Shown: positions 46,034 through 54,341, counted from the first letter of the stretch. The stretch: DNA of 64,000 bases from Dokdonia sp. PRO95 (GCF_000355805.1 NZ_CM001837.1:261434-325433); one strand, 5' to 3'. Made by a program: numbers and translations. Notes: generated by a model not told the origin, from the letters alone.

Positions 46034-46725
46034 AAATTATTTGACGTTACCATCTTCTCATACTCACGCTCTTTTATGGCATAAAATGTAATTGTATCGC
46101 CTGCATTAAATAGACTAGGCTTTGCTTTTGTTGCGTCAAATAGCGAAATAGGAGTTCTCCCTATTACATGCCAGCCACCAGGACTTTCTTGAGGATAAAT
46201 ACCTGTTTGTGTTCCTCCAATGGCAACACTTCCCCTTGCTATTGAACGTGATGGAACAGATTTTCTATCAAGATGTAATCGAGCATCAAGATTTTCTAAA
46301 TATGGGAAACCCGGAAGAAATCCTAAAAAGTAGATAGGATACTCTCTATTTGTATGGATTTTTATAATTTCAGGTATTGTGCGTTTTACTTGGAATGCAT
46401 ATTCTTCTAAATCTGGAGCATAGAGACTGCTATAGCAAACAGGAATCTGGTGTACGACGCCATTACAATCATTATTAGATACTGGAACATTGAGCAAATC
46501 GGAGACTTGATTAATTAAAGAATCTATGTTTGTAGTTATAGCAATACAATCTTTAAGAAGCAACTCATTATATGTATGTACTACCTCAGCATTGAAAAGT
46601 TTTGACAAATCATCTTTTTTAATGAGCAACCAATTCAAAAGATCCTTAGATGGAGTACTATCTATTTGAATTAACAATGAATAGTCTCCTAACCTACTAA
46701 TATGAAAATCATACTGGCACATCAT
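46030..46725 (-). CDS. pxpB: 5-oxoprolinase subunit B (KipI family)
   Basis: About 231 residues from the ATG at 46725, which overlaps the pxpA stop as ATGA; a longer frame reaching 46809 would run deep into pxpA and has no family-like sequence. Family marks: the GFLPGFPYL segment and 'RSIARGSVAIGGTQTGIYPQESPGGWHVIGRTP', very typical of KipI/PxpB. In Bacillus subtilis the homologue KipI also inhibits the sensor kinase KinA; whether that holds here is open, but a PAS kinase lies just upstream of this operon. Confidence 0.92.
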   Translation of the reverse strand: MMCQYDFHISRLGDYSLLIQIDSTPSKDLLNWLLIKKDDLSKLFNAEVVHTYNELLLKDCIAITTNIDSLINQVSDLLNVPVSNNDCNGVVHQIPVCYSSLYAPDLEEYAFQVKRTIPEIIKIHTNREYPIYFLGFLPGFPYLENLDARLHLDRKSVPSRSIARGSVAIGGTQTGIYPQESPGGWHVIGRTPISLFDATKAKPSLFNAGDTITFYAIKEREYEKMVTSNNL

Positions 46726-47453
46726 TTTATTAAAATATTCTCTTGAGTAAATGCTTTGTGAATTTCTTTTACAATCTGTAATGCATTTTCTGTGTCGCCG
46801 TGAACGCAAAGTGTATTTACGTCAAAAGGAAGTGTAAGATTGTTTACTGTTTTGAGTTGGCGCTGCTTTACCATTTGTAATACGTGAGGTAAGATTGTAC
46901 TATGAGATGTTAATACCGCATCTGGCAAACTACGAGATACTAGTGAGTAATCATCATTGTAATTTCTATCTGCAAAGCCTTCTATGCTTATAGCTAGTTT
47001 TGAAACAGCTAGCGATGCAATTACAGAATTATGAGGTACGTAGAGCACAAGACGGTCATCTATCTCAAGTATGGTATCTATAATGAGATGAGCTATTTGT
47101 TCATCTTTAGCTGCTTGGTTATATAAGGCACCGTGTGGTTTTACATGATGTACGTGTTGTCCACTTTTTGCTGCTAGGTTAATAAGAAGTTTAATTTGAG
47201 AAGTTATTGACTCTTTTAAGAGTGCATTAGAAATAGTCATTGCCTCACGACCAAAGTTGCTACGATCTGGGTAACTGGGGTGAGCTCCAATTTTCACATT
47301 AGATATTTTCGCGAAAGCGAGGACCTCCAGCATCGTTGCTGTATCTCCTGCGTGACCACCACAAGCAATATTGCAAGAGCTTAAATATGGCATTAACTGA
47401 GCCTCATTCCCAACACCTTCTCCTACATCGCTATTGAGATCTATATGGATCAT
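46722..47453 (-). CDS. pxpA: 5-oxoprolinase subunit A (LamB/YcsF family)
   Basis: About 243 residues. The ATG at 47453 (MIHIDLNSDVGEG) is chosen because it overlaps the transporter stop as ATGA and starts right at the conserved family N-terminus; the frame upstream (to 47510) would lie inside the transporter gene. Family motifs: DLNSDVGEG, CNIACGGHAGD, KIGAHPSYPDRSNFGR and HVKPHGALYN, the polysaccharide-deacetylase-like metal site. It contains one palindrome copy (LAFAKIS). Part of the 5-oxoprolinase complex. Confidence 0.93.
   Translation of the reverse strand: MIHIDLNSDVGEGVGNEAQLMPYLSSCNIACGGHAGDTATMLEVLAFAKISNVKIGAHPSYPDRSNFGREAMTISNALLKESITSQIKLLINLAAKSGQHVHHVKPHGALYNQAAKDEQIAHLIIDTILEIDDRLVLYVPHNSVIASLAVSKLAISIEGFADRNYNDDYSLVSRSLPDAVLTSHSTILPHVLQMVKQRQLKTVNNLTLPFDVNTLCVHGDTENALQIVKEIHKAFTQENILIK
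47304..47319. repeat. dispersed palindrome, copy 12 (coding in pxpA, read AFAKI)
   Basis: ATATTTTCGCGAAAGC followed by G; the core TTTCGCGAAA is exact and the left arm is degenerate. Confidence 0.75.
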
Positions 47454-48673
47454 AGTAGACCAAATACTTTTAAGATAGTGCGCGCACCTAGTACAAAAAC
47501 GATTAACCAAATAACGATTGAAATTCCATTTTCAAGTGATGTGTTTACATACTTCCCTAATACTTCACTTTTGTTTACTATCCAGATTAAATAACCAGCA
47601 ATTATAGGTAATAATACTCCATTTGCTACTTGCGCAAACTGGATAATCTCTACAGGGCTGTACCCTATGGATGAAAAAATGATACCAAGTATAAGTATTG
47701 AAAGCCAGACTGATCTAAACTTAACTGATTTGAGATCTCGTTCCCAACCTAAACAACCTTGTACAACATATGCTGCTGCAAGAGGAGCTGTGATTGCAGA
47801 GGTTAAGCCTGTAGCTCCTAACCCTAACCCAATAAAATACCGTGCATAATCTCCAAAAAGTGGCTCTAGACTTTGAGCAAGGTCGGCTGCATTTTTTATC
47901 TCGCTTCCCTGTATGGCCGCAGCACAAATAATAATGGCCATGCTTACCAAACCTCCTAAAATCACTGCAACGATTGTATCGCGTCGCGCAGCTGGTAAAT
48001 CTGATGTATTATCCCACTTCTCACTGACTAATGATGCATGTAAAAACAAATTATAAGGAACTACCGTAGTACCTACTAGTGCAACAATAGTGAGTAAGCT
48101 ACCTTCTGGAAAAGAAGGAATAAAACTACCTTTTAAAACAGCTAGTATATCTGGCTTGGTTACAAATGCCGTTGTGACAAAAGCTATACTCATGATAATA
48201 ACAAGTGTGACAAGTATACGTTCTAGCACTTTATAATTTCCAATAAATAAGATAATGCTAGCGAGGATTCCTAGCACTAATGACCAACTATTAATATCCA
48301 AAGTACCTAAACTTAATGAGCTCGAAAAACCGAGTGCTTCTATACCTAGAACGCCTCCGCTTATATTACCTGCCTCATATGCCGCATTGCCTATTGCTAT
48401 AGCGCAAAGCATTAAGATAACTGCAAAAGTTCGTGTAATTTTATTTGATATGGAATCTCTTATAACGCCAGATAGCCCTTTACCAGAGACAAGACCTATA
48501 CGAGCTGCCATTTCTTGTAATACTATGGTAGCTATTATAGATAAAACCATAGCCCATAGTAGTGTAAATCCATATGCAGCTCCTGTAATTGTACATACTG
48601 TAACAGTGCCCGGACCTATAAAGGCGGCAGCTACTAGTACACCAGGACCTGATAATTTGAATTTATTATTCAT
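47450..48673 (-). CDS. Nramp-family transporter (YcsG-like) with altered metal site
   Basis: 407 residues with about 11 membrane segments. The fold is Nramp (GPGVLVAAAFIGPG at the start of TM1, VVPYNLFLHASLV in TM6). The residues that hold the metal ion in true Nramp proteins are changed: DPGN of TM1 is GPGT here, and MPH of TM6 is VPY. So Mn/Fe transport as in MntH is doubtful. In B. subtilis, the Nramp relative ycsG sits in the ycsF-kip operon together with the pxpA, pxpB and pxpC homologues, the same company as here. Uptake of 5-oxoproline or a related small molecule is therefore an attractive inference, not shown. The stop overlaps the pxpA start as ATGA. Confidence 0.85.
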   Translation of the reverse strand: MNNKFKLSGPGVLVAAAFIGPGTVTVCTITGAAYGFTLLWAMVLSIIATIVLQEMAARIGLVSGKGLSGVIRDSISNKITRTFAVILMLCAIAIGNAAYEAGNISGGVLGIEALGFSSSLSLGTLDINSWSLVLGILASIILFIGNYKVLERILVTLVIIMSIAFVTTAFVTKPDILAVLKGSFIPSFPEGSLLTIVALVGTTVVPYNLFLHASLVSEKWDNTSDLPAARRDTIVAVILGGLVSMAIIICAAAIQGSEIKNAADLAQSLEPLFGDYARYFIGLGLGATGLTSAITAPLAAAYVVQGCLGWERDLKSVKFRSVWLSILILGIIFSSIGYSPVEIIQFAQVANGVLLPIIAGYLIWIVNKSEVLGKYVNTSLENGISIVIWLIVFVLGARTILKVFGLL

Positions 48674-48740
48674 CTATTGCGCTCAACATATTTAAATTAT
48701 ATGATAAGCACAAAGTACGGAGAACACTTGATATATTAAC

Positions 48741-50276
48741 CTACGGTAATTTATTTTTAAAAAGTACGCTAAAGATAGAGCCTTCCCCCTTTACACTAGA
48801 TACGCTTATCTCATCTCCCATGTCTTCTATTTGGTTTTTGGTCATAAATAAACCTAAACCTTTTGCATCTTCATTGCGGTGAAATGTTTTATATAATCCG
48901 AATAGTTTCCCACCATTGGCATTAAGATCAAGTCCTAAACCATTATCTTCAACAGAAAGTAATAAATCATTGATAGATGTCATCTCTGCATTAATTTTTA
49001 CAATAGACTGCCTACTACTATCGCTATACTTAACTGCATTTGAGATTAGATTAAATAAAATACTCTCTAAATATGCAGCATTATAAGTAATCTGTATGTC
49101 GTTAGGAATATCACATAAGATAATAACATCCTTCTCGCTTATTTGAGCTTTTAGTGTATTTATTGTCTTATCTATATATTCTCTCAAGAGAATAAGTTTT
49201 GGCTTGTCTGATAAGTTTCTATTTGAAGAAGCTATGTCATTAAGGTTACTAATAGTACCACTAAGACCATCTGAAATATCATAAAGATAGCGTGCTAGTT
49301 CTTTCTTCTCTTCTGGACTCTCCGCATCATCTATGAGCTGGAGAATTGTTTTTAAATTACCTGCATGTGTTCTCAAATTATGAGAAACAATGAGTGCAAA
49401 GTTCTTGAGACGTCCATTATGACTCTCTATGAGCTTATTTTTATTAAGAATATCTTCTTCATACTCCTTCATTGCAGTGATATCAACGTGAGTTCCTATC
49501 ATACGAGATGGCTTTCCATTCTCATCCCACTCTACAGCTTTACCTCTATCTTGAATCCACTTATAGGCACCACTTGAAGAAAACACTCGATGCTGTCCAG
49601 AATAGTACTTAGTGCGCCCCTCAAAGTAAGCATTCATATCATCAAAATACATTTGCTTATCATCCGGATGAACTTTATCTGTCCATGTACTATCACTTAG
49701 TAATAAACTATCCCTAGGGATTTCTAAAAACTCTAATGATTTATCTGAGTAATAAACTTCATCATTCTCAATATCCCAATCCCACACTCCTATTTCTGAC
49801 CCTTCAAGAGCAAACTCAAATCGATCTTTGACACTGAGTAGTTCTAGCTGAATATTTTTCATCTCAGTGATATCTGTAGCATACCCATGCCAGCTTGTTA
49901 CATTCTCAGAAAGTTTTTCTGGAGTAGCTTGTATTTTTACCCAGCCATGAGCACCAGATGGTAATAGGAATCTAAATTGTTGAATCCACGGAGTCGAAGT
50001 TTTCATAGATTTATAAATAGCATCTAATACTGGCTTTCTATCATCTACGTGTACTAAATCTGAAATAACATGCGCATTATCTTGAAGATACTCTAGCGTA
50101 AGTCCGTAGAGTGCCTCTGCATTCTCTGTAATGAAAGGAAAAGAATAACTTTTAGAACGTTTGTCAAACTGAATTCTAAAGAAAAAACCCTCTACCTGAT
50201 CTAAGAATTTTCTTAAACTATCAAGGCTAACCGCTTCTTGAGAAGTATGATCTGGAGATTTTTTTTTTGATATCAT
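48741..50276 (-). CDS. PAS-PAS sensor histidine kinase
   Basis: 511 residues, no membrane segment and no signal peptide, so a cytoplasmic sensor. Two PAS/PAC units (about 25-142 and 150-275, each ending in a 'GxxxDITxMK' PAC end), a dimerisation helix with phospho-acceptor H299 (IVSHNLRTHAGNL), and the ATPase domain with N box (NLISNAVKYS), G1 (EDNGLGLDL) and G2 (GLGLFMTKNQIE). No response regulator gene is next to it, so it is an orphan kinase. The operon Nramp-pxpABC follows 67 bases downstream in the same direction. Upstream is the comM terminator. Confidence 0.9.
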   Translation of the reverse strand: MISKKKSPDHTSQEAVSLDSLRKFLDQVEGFFFRIQFDKRSKSYSFPFITENAEALYGLTLEYLQDNAHVISDLVHVDDRKPVLDAIYKSMKTSTPWIQQFRFLLPSGAHGWVKIQATPEKLSENVTSWHGYATDITEMKNIQLELLSVKDRFEFALEGSEIGVWDWDIENDEVYYSDKSLEFLEIPRDSLLLSDSTWTDKVHPDDKQMYFDDMNAYFEGRTKYYSGQHRVFSSSGAYKWIQDRGKAVEWDENGKPSRMIGTHVDITAMKEYEEDILNKNKLIESHNGRLKNFALIVSHNLRTHAGNLKTILQLIDDAESPEEKKELARYLYDISDGLSGTISNLNDIASSNRNLSDKPKLILLREYIDKTINTLKAQISEKDVIILCDIPNDIQITYNAAYLESILFNLISNAVKYSDSSRQSIVKINAEMTSINDLLLSVEDNGLGLDLNANGGKLFGLYKTFHRNEDAKGLGLFMTKNQIEDMGDEISVSSVKGEGSIFSVLFKNKLP

Positions 50277-50314
50277 AGTAAGGGGGTTCTATCACGTTAA
50301 ACAAAGATATTATT

Positions 50315-50340
50315 AAAAAAAAATGAACAGTCTTACTGTT
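50315..50340 (-). terminator. intrinsic terminator after comM
   Basis: On the - strand AACAGT-AAG-ACTGTT followed by CATTTTTTTTT. It lies between the comM stop and the kinase start. Confidence 0.7.
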
Positions 50341-50367
50341 ATCACAAATTAAACATTGTTACAATGT

Positions 50368-50381
50368 TATCGATGAAATAC
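50368..50381 (+). promoter_or_regulatory. isolated TATCGATGAAATAC box
   Basis: Differs by one base from the box at 19814 upstream of the carboxypeptidase gene. It lies in the 164-base gap between comM and the PAS kinase, but points away from the kinase and has no -7 element at the 76-base distance, so its role is uncertain. Confidence 0.35.
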
Positions 50382-50440
50382 GCTTATCAACGATAAAGTG
50401 TTCTATTTTATTACGTAAAATATAGTTTGTTAAGAAAATA

Positions 50441-51979
50441 TTAACCTAACCAACCATCTCGATCTAAACTTCTATACTGTATTGCCTCAGATATATGAGT
50501 GCCTGTCACAATAGCAGCACCTTCGAGATCTGCAATAGTTCTTGACACTTTTAAAATACGATCATAAGCACGGGCAGAAAGATTTAAACGTTCCATTGCA
50601 GTTTTCAATAATTCTTTAGATGCGTCATCAAGTGCACAATACTTTCTTATTTGCTTCACATTCATCTGAGCGTTATAGTTAGTTTTTACGCTTTCGCGAA
50701 AGCGTTCTACCTGCAATTCTCTGGCTGCTGTAACACGTTTACGTATATCAACACTTGACTCTGCCTTAGTCTCATCACTAAGCTTTTCAAAAGGCACAGG
50801 AGTCACTTCAATATGAATATCAATACGATCTAAAAGTGGCCCTGATATTTTACTCAAATAGCGCTGCATCTCTGCAGGGCTACTCGTAACAGGAGCATTA
50901 GGATCATTAAAATAGCCTCCAGGACTAGGATTCATACTCGCGACAAGCATAAAACTAGAAGGATAAGTAACCGTAAATCGCGCTCTAGATATAGTAACTT
51001 CTCTATCTTCGAGTGGCTGTCTCATCACTTCTAATACAGAACGCTTAAACTCTGGCAGTTCATCCAGAAATAAAACACCATTATGAGATAAAGATATCTC
51101 ACCAGGTTGAGGATAAGCACCGCCCCCAACTAACGCTACATCTGATATAGTATGATGCGGACTTCTAAAAGGTCGCTCAGACATGAGGCCTTGGTGTTCC
51201 TTTACACGCCCCACCACAGAATGAATCTTAGTTGTTTCCAGCGCTTCTCGCAATGACATGGGAGGTAAAATACTAGGTAATCTTTTACTAAGCATGGTTT
51301 TACCAGATCCTGGTGGCCCTATGAGTATAATATTATGACCTCCTGCTGCCGCAATTTCCATGCAGCGCTTAATGGATTCTTGACCTTTTACATCTGCAAA
51401 GTCAAACTCTGGATGCTCAAGACTTTTATAGAACTCTGCTCTAGTATCTATAACAGTAGGCTCAAGAGGTGTTCCTTGATCAAAAAAAGCAATTACTTCA
51501 CTTATATTTTCTACACCATATACATCAAGTCCATCTACAATTGCTGCTTCTTTTGCATTTTGAGCCGGTAAAATAAATCCTTTATATCCTTCTTCTCTAG
51601 CTTTGATTGCAATAGGTAAAGCTCCCTTTATAGGTTGTAGACCTCCATCGAGAGAAAGTTCTCCCATAAGGATATACTTCTCTACCTCTTCTCCTTTAAT
51701 CTGTTCGGTGGCAATAAGTATGCCTGTAGCAAGAGGTAAATCATATGCAGACCCTTCCTTGCGTAAGTCTGCAGGAGACATATTAAGAATAAGTTTCTTC
51801 CCTGGTATTTTATAACCATTATTTTGTAATGCTGCTGCAATACGATAGCTGCTTTCCTTGATTGCATTATCTGGTAGCCCTACTAAGTGGTAGCCTACTC
51901 CCTTATCTACATTTACCTCTATTGTAATTGTAGTAGCATCTACCCCAAAAACAGCACTTCCATATACCTTAGTTAGCAT
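50441..51979 (-). CDS. comM: YifB/ComM family AAA+ helicase (Mg-chelatase-like)
   Basis: 512 residues. N-terminal Lon-protease-like domain (GLPDNAIKESSYRI ... LNMSPADLRKEGSAYDLPLA), Walker A GPPGSGKT at 221-228, Walker B in VLFLDELPEF, sensor motifs SMNPSPGG and DRIDIH, and the C-terminal Mg-chelatase lid. In Vibrio, ComM is a hexameric helicase that drives branch migration during natural transformation; homologues are widespread in non-competent bacteria too. A palindrome copy encodes ERFRESV. A promoter TTG-N17-TATATTTA (- strand, 51997-52024) lies directly upstream. Confidence 0.93.
   Translation of the reverse strand: MLTKVYGSAVFGVDATTITIEVNVDKGVGYHLVGLPDNAIKESSYRIAAALQNNGYKIPGKKLILNMSPADLRKEGSAYDLPLATGILIATEQIKGEEVEKYILMGELSLDGGLQPIKGALPIAIKAREEGYKGFILPAQNAKEAAIVDGLDVYGVENISEVIAFFDQGTPLEPTVIDTRAEFYKSLEHPEFDFADVKGQESIKRCMEIAAAGGHNIILIGPPGSGKTMLSKRLPSILPPMSLREALETTKIHSVVGRVKEHQGLMSERPFRSPHHTISDVALVGGGAYPQPGEISLSHNGVLFLDELPEFKRSVLEVMRQPLEDREVTISRARFTVTYPSSFMLVASMNPSPGGYFNDPNAPVTSSPAEMQRYLSKISGPLLDRIDIHIEVTPVPFEKLSDETKAESSVDIRKRVTAARELQVERFRESVKTNYNAQMNVKQIRKYCALDDASKELLKTAMERLNLSARAYDRILKVSRTIADLEGAAIVTGTHISEAIQYRSLDRDGWLG
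50689..50704. repeat. dispersed palindrome, copy 13 (coding in comM, read RFRES)
   Basis: Perfect CGCTTTCGCGAAAGCG. Confidence 0.9.
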
Positions 51980-51996
51980 CTAATCAATTGTTTGCA

Positions 51997-52024
51997 TAAA
52001 TATAGGTAATACTCTGGTAATCAA
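51997..52024 (-). promoter_or_regulatory. likely comM promoter
   Basis: On the - strand TTG (52024-52022), 17 bases, then TATATTTA (52004-51997), one mismatch to the Bacteroidetes consensus TAnnTTTG; 18 bases before the comM ATG. Confidence 0.4.
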
Positions 52025-52040
52025 CCCCTGCAATTTCAAT

Positions 52041-52076
52041 AAGCTGTTTTAGGGGCAAACACCCCTACAGCTTTTT
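52041..52076 (+). terminator. + strand hairpin/terminator 1 in the comM-hydrolase gap
   Basis: AAGCTG (52041-52046), TTT bulge, TAGGGG (52050-52055), loop CAAACA, CCCCTA, CAGCTT, then TTTT. 12 paired bases and a T tract on the + strand, with no + strand gene before it. It faces away from comM. Confidence 0.6.
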
Positions 52077-52180
52077 GTAAAATCACCCTACTTTTACAAT
52101 AGATTAAAAGAATTTTTATCCATTATAAAACCACTCACCGCAAGTCATATTGAGAATATCATAATAGAATAGACATTATT

Positions 52181-52226
52181 TAGGGGTGAAAGGCATCTCT
52201 GCACTCGCAGAGGTGCTTTTCTTTTT
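52181..52226 (+). ncRNA. structured RNA element copy 1 with terminator
   Basis: TAGGGGTGAAAGGCATC (52181-52197) runs into a 9-bp hairpin CATCTCTGC (52194-52202) / GCAGAGGTG (52207-52215), loop ACTC, then CTTTTCTTTTT. A near copy lies 166 bases on, with a compensatory change in the stem. GGGGTG can also pair with CATCTC, so two exclusive folds are possible. No coding frame. I see no clear promoter for this copy. Confidence 0.55.
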
Positions 52227-52260
52227 AAATCATTAAAAATTAACTTTTTACCATAAAAAG

Positions 52261-52293
52261 TTGTCGCTAACTAGAAAATGTACTTTATATTTG
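52261..52293 (+). promoter_or_regulatory. promoter for a small RNA
   Basis: TTG at 52261-52263, 22-base spacer, and an exact TAnnTTTG match, TATATTTG, at 52286-52293. This is the best fit to the flavobacterial consensus I found in the window. There is no + strand gene behind it, only the hairpins ending at 52391. Confidence 0.55.
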
Positions 52294-52299
52294 GCGCAC

Positions 52300-52392
52300 C
52301 TAAGAGATTAGGGGACTGTGAGCTATTTATTTAGCTATCATGAATTTAGGGGTGAAAGGCATCCCTGCTTTGCAGGGGTGTTTTTCTTTTTA
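52300..52392 (+). ncRNA. predicted small RNA of about 93 nt (element copy 2)
   Basis: From the expected start about 7 bases after TATATTTG to the T tract. It holds a small hairpin AGCTA-TTTATT-TAGCT (52321-52336), the shared TAGGGGTGAAAGGCATC block (52347-52363), and the terminator hairpin CATCCCTGC (52360-52368) / GCAGGGGTG (52372-52380) followed by TTTTTCTTTTT. Relative to copy 1 the stem pair changed from T-A to C-G, which keeps the pairing. It has no SRP, tmRNA or 6S hallmark I can recognise. The transcript is predicted, not shown. Confidence 0.55.
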
Positions 52393-52404
52393 CAACTATA
52401 CTTA

Positions 52405-52446
52405 TACAAAAAAGCCTGAGAAATGAATTTCTCAGGCTTTTTTGAT
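52405..52446. terminator. bidirectional terminator after the CocE-like gene
   Basis: AAAAAAGCCTGAGAAA / TTTCTCAGGCTTTTTT with a short loop; T run on both strands. It ends the - strand hydrolase operon and backs up the small RNA terminator. Confidence 0.92.
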
Positions 52447-52463
52447 TATTGTGATTAGTACTC

Positions 52464-54341
52464 TTACTTGGTAAGAATATTAAATTCAATTTTTGAAGAG
52501 TGGAATACACTATGTGTTTGTTTAGTGAAATCTTCTTCTTTTGCTTCAAAAATATTATCCACATACGTTTGCGGATTTAAATCTATAAGAGGAAACCAAG
52601 TGCTTTGTATTTGTACTTGCAATTTGTGTCCCTTTTTAAATGTATGAAGCACGTCTTGTAGCTTAACAAAAACCTCATCTTTCTCTCCTGCAACAAATGG
52701 CTGAGGGCGTTCAAAACTCTTTCTAAAACGACCGCGCATTACCTCGCTACGCACCATCTGATGGTAACCAGCCATCTCTACTCCTTCTTCTGTTTCTTCA
52801 GTGTTAGGTACATCATCTGGATATACATCTATAATTTTTACAATCCAATCTGCAGATGTTCCGGTGGTAGCTACATTAAGCTTTGCCATTATATCACCTA
52901 CAAGGGTAAGATCATCTTCTAGCACAGGCGTTTCATAAACAAGTACGTCCTCACGAGCCGCAGCAAATCTTTGATCGTCAGACATATATTTACGTGGTGT
53001 AAATACCATCTTTTTACCCTCTGCATATGGTACTGGGTTTGCTGGATCACTTACAAACTTTTCTGCATCATATTTTGTAGAAGGACTTCCCGTAAGTGCA
53101 TTATCTTTCCCTAAAAAGAAAGAAGCTTTCATTGATTTTTTAGGTGGCCATTGCTCAAAGGAGTTCCACTCTTTACTTCCTGAGTCAAAAACGTGTGCTT
53201 CTGGTAATCCTGTTGCTCCACCTTTATCACCTCCTTTTAAGAAGTGATTAAAGAATTTTGTCTCAATATCTCTTTGAAAATAGTCTGAAATATTATCGCC
53301 AAAATAAACATTACCTACAGCCTGCCTCTTTTTGTTACGTGCCCAGTCTCCGTGACTCCAAGGTCCAAAAACAACCGTATTGTAATTATTACTGCGTTTC
53401 TCGATGTTTTTGTACGTCTCCCAAGGTCCGTATAAATCTTCGGCATCATATAGTCCTCCTACAACCATTACTGCTGGCTCTATATTTTCTAGGTGCTGTA
53501 TAAGCCCTCTAGATTGCCAGAACTCATCATAGTTAGGGTGTTCTTTTAATTGCGTCCAGAACTCATTAGTCTCATCATAATATTTATCTAAGTTTGATAA
53601 AGGACCTGTTTTTAAGAAAAAGTCAAACTGATCATCACTATCTAAATCTGGAAAATCATACCAAGACTCTGTAGTAGGTGCATCCTTCTGATATCCAAAA
53701 ACCGCCGTAGCTCTCCAGTAACTTAACAAGTAAGCTCCGTTATGGTGAAAATCATCAAAAAAGAAATCACCTATACACGCTTGTGGTGACGCTGCTTTAA
53801 GCGCAGGGTGTCCACTTAAGAGTGAGTAGGTTGCATAAAAACCTGGGTAAGAAATTCCCCAAGTACCTACATTACCATTATTATTTTCTACATTATTAAC
53901 AAGCCATTCTATAGTATCATAAGTATCACTTGCCTCATCTACCTGAGCACCTGTTTTATTAGGTATAAAAGCGCGCATATTATCATACTTACCCTCACTC
54001 ATCCAGCGACCACGTACATCTTGATATACGATAATATTACCTTCTTGCATTAAATAAGCATTAGGCGCTATTGCTGTACGCATCTTTCCTTCTCCATAAG
54101 GTTTAGAGCTATATGGTGTGCGCTGCATTAAAATAGGATACGTTTTTGAGGTATCCTTTGGCGAGTAAATAGTAGTATGAAGATGTACGCCATCTCTCAT
54201 TTTAATACGTACTTCTTGTTTATTATAATGCTCAGAAACCTGATATGTAGTGTCTAAGATTGTTTCTCGTGATTGTGCAGATGACGCTTTCGCGAAAGCA
54301 AAAAAGCATACTACACAAAGTAGTTTGAAGATGTTATTCAT
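52464..54341 (-). CDS. secreted CocE/NonD-type serine hydrolase (S15-like)
   Basis: 625 residues with signal peptide (MNNIFKLLCVVCFFAFAKASSAQ); the hydrophobic end of it is encoded by a palindrome copy. Alpha/beta hydrolase with nucleophile S164 in GISYPG, acid D299 (GGLYDAEDLYGP) and H330 (PWSHGDW), as in cocaine esterase, glutaryl-7-ACA acylase and X-Pro dipeptidyl peptidases. The C-terminal third is the jellyroll domain of this family (HKLQVQIQSTWFPL). Acts outside the cytoplasm on an ester, amide or peptide; substrate unknown. Its start directly follows the dsbD-like stop with no gap. Confidence 0.88.
   Translation of the reverse strand: MNNIFKLLCVVCFFAFAKASSAQSRETILDTTYQVSEHYNKQEVRIKMRDGVHLHTTIYSPKDTSKTYPILMQRTPYSSKPYGEGKMRTAIAPNAYLMQEGNIIVYQDVRGRWMSEGKYDNMRAFIPNKTGAQVDEASDTYDTIEWLVNNVENNNGNVGTWGISYPGFYATYSLLSGHPALKAASPQACIGDFFFDDFHHNGAYLLSYWRATAVFGYQKDAPTTESWYDFPDLDSDDQFDFFLKTGPLSNLDKYYDETNEFWTQLKEHPNYDEFWQSRGLIQHLENIEPAVMVVGGLYDAEDLYGPWETYKNIEKRSNNYNTVVFGPWSHGDWARNKKRQAVGNVYFGDNISDYFQRDIETKFFNHFLKGGDKGGATGLPEAHVFDSGSKEWNSFEQWPPKKSMKASFFLGKDNALTGSPSTKYDAEKFVSDPANPVPYAEGKKMVFTPRKYMSDDQRFAAAREDVLVYETPVLEDDLTLVGDIMAKLNVATTGTSADWIVKIIDVYPDDVPNTEETEEGVEMAGYHQMVRSEVMRGRFRKSFERPQPFVAGEKDEVFVKLQDVLHTFKKGHKLQVQIQSTWFPLIDLNPQTYVDNIFEAKEEDFTKQTHSVFHSSKIEFNILTK
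54285..54300. repeat. dispersed palindrome, copy 14 (inside signal peptide, read AFAKA)
   Basis: CGCTTTCGCGAAAGCA encoding FAFAKAS in the signal peptide of the CocE-like hydrolase, the same place as in the SprB-like adhesin. Confidence 0.85.

Noticed and set aside
46726-46809. An N-terminal extension of pxpB to 46809.
   Set aside because: It lies inside pxpA and is not KipI-like; the ATGA overlap at 46725 is the usual arrangement.
19639-52068. Recurrent CCCCTA/TAGGGG words upstream of several genes (19639, 19913, 44818, 52062).
   Set aside because: At this base composition roughly 15 such hexamers are expected in 64 kb on both strands. Only the long shared block at 52181 and 52347 is beyond chance.
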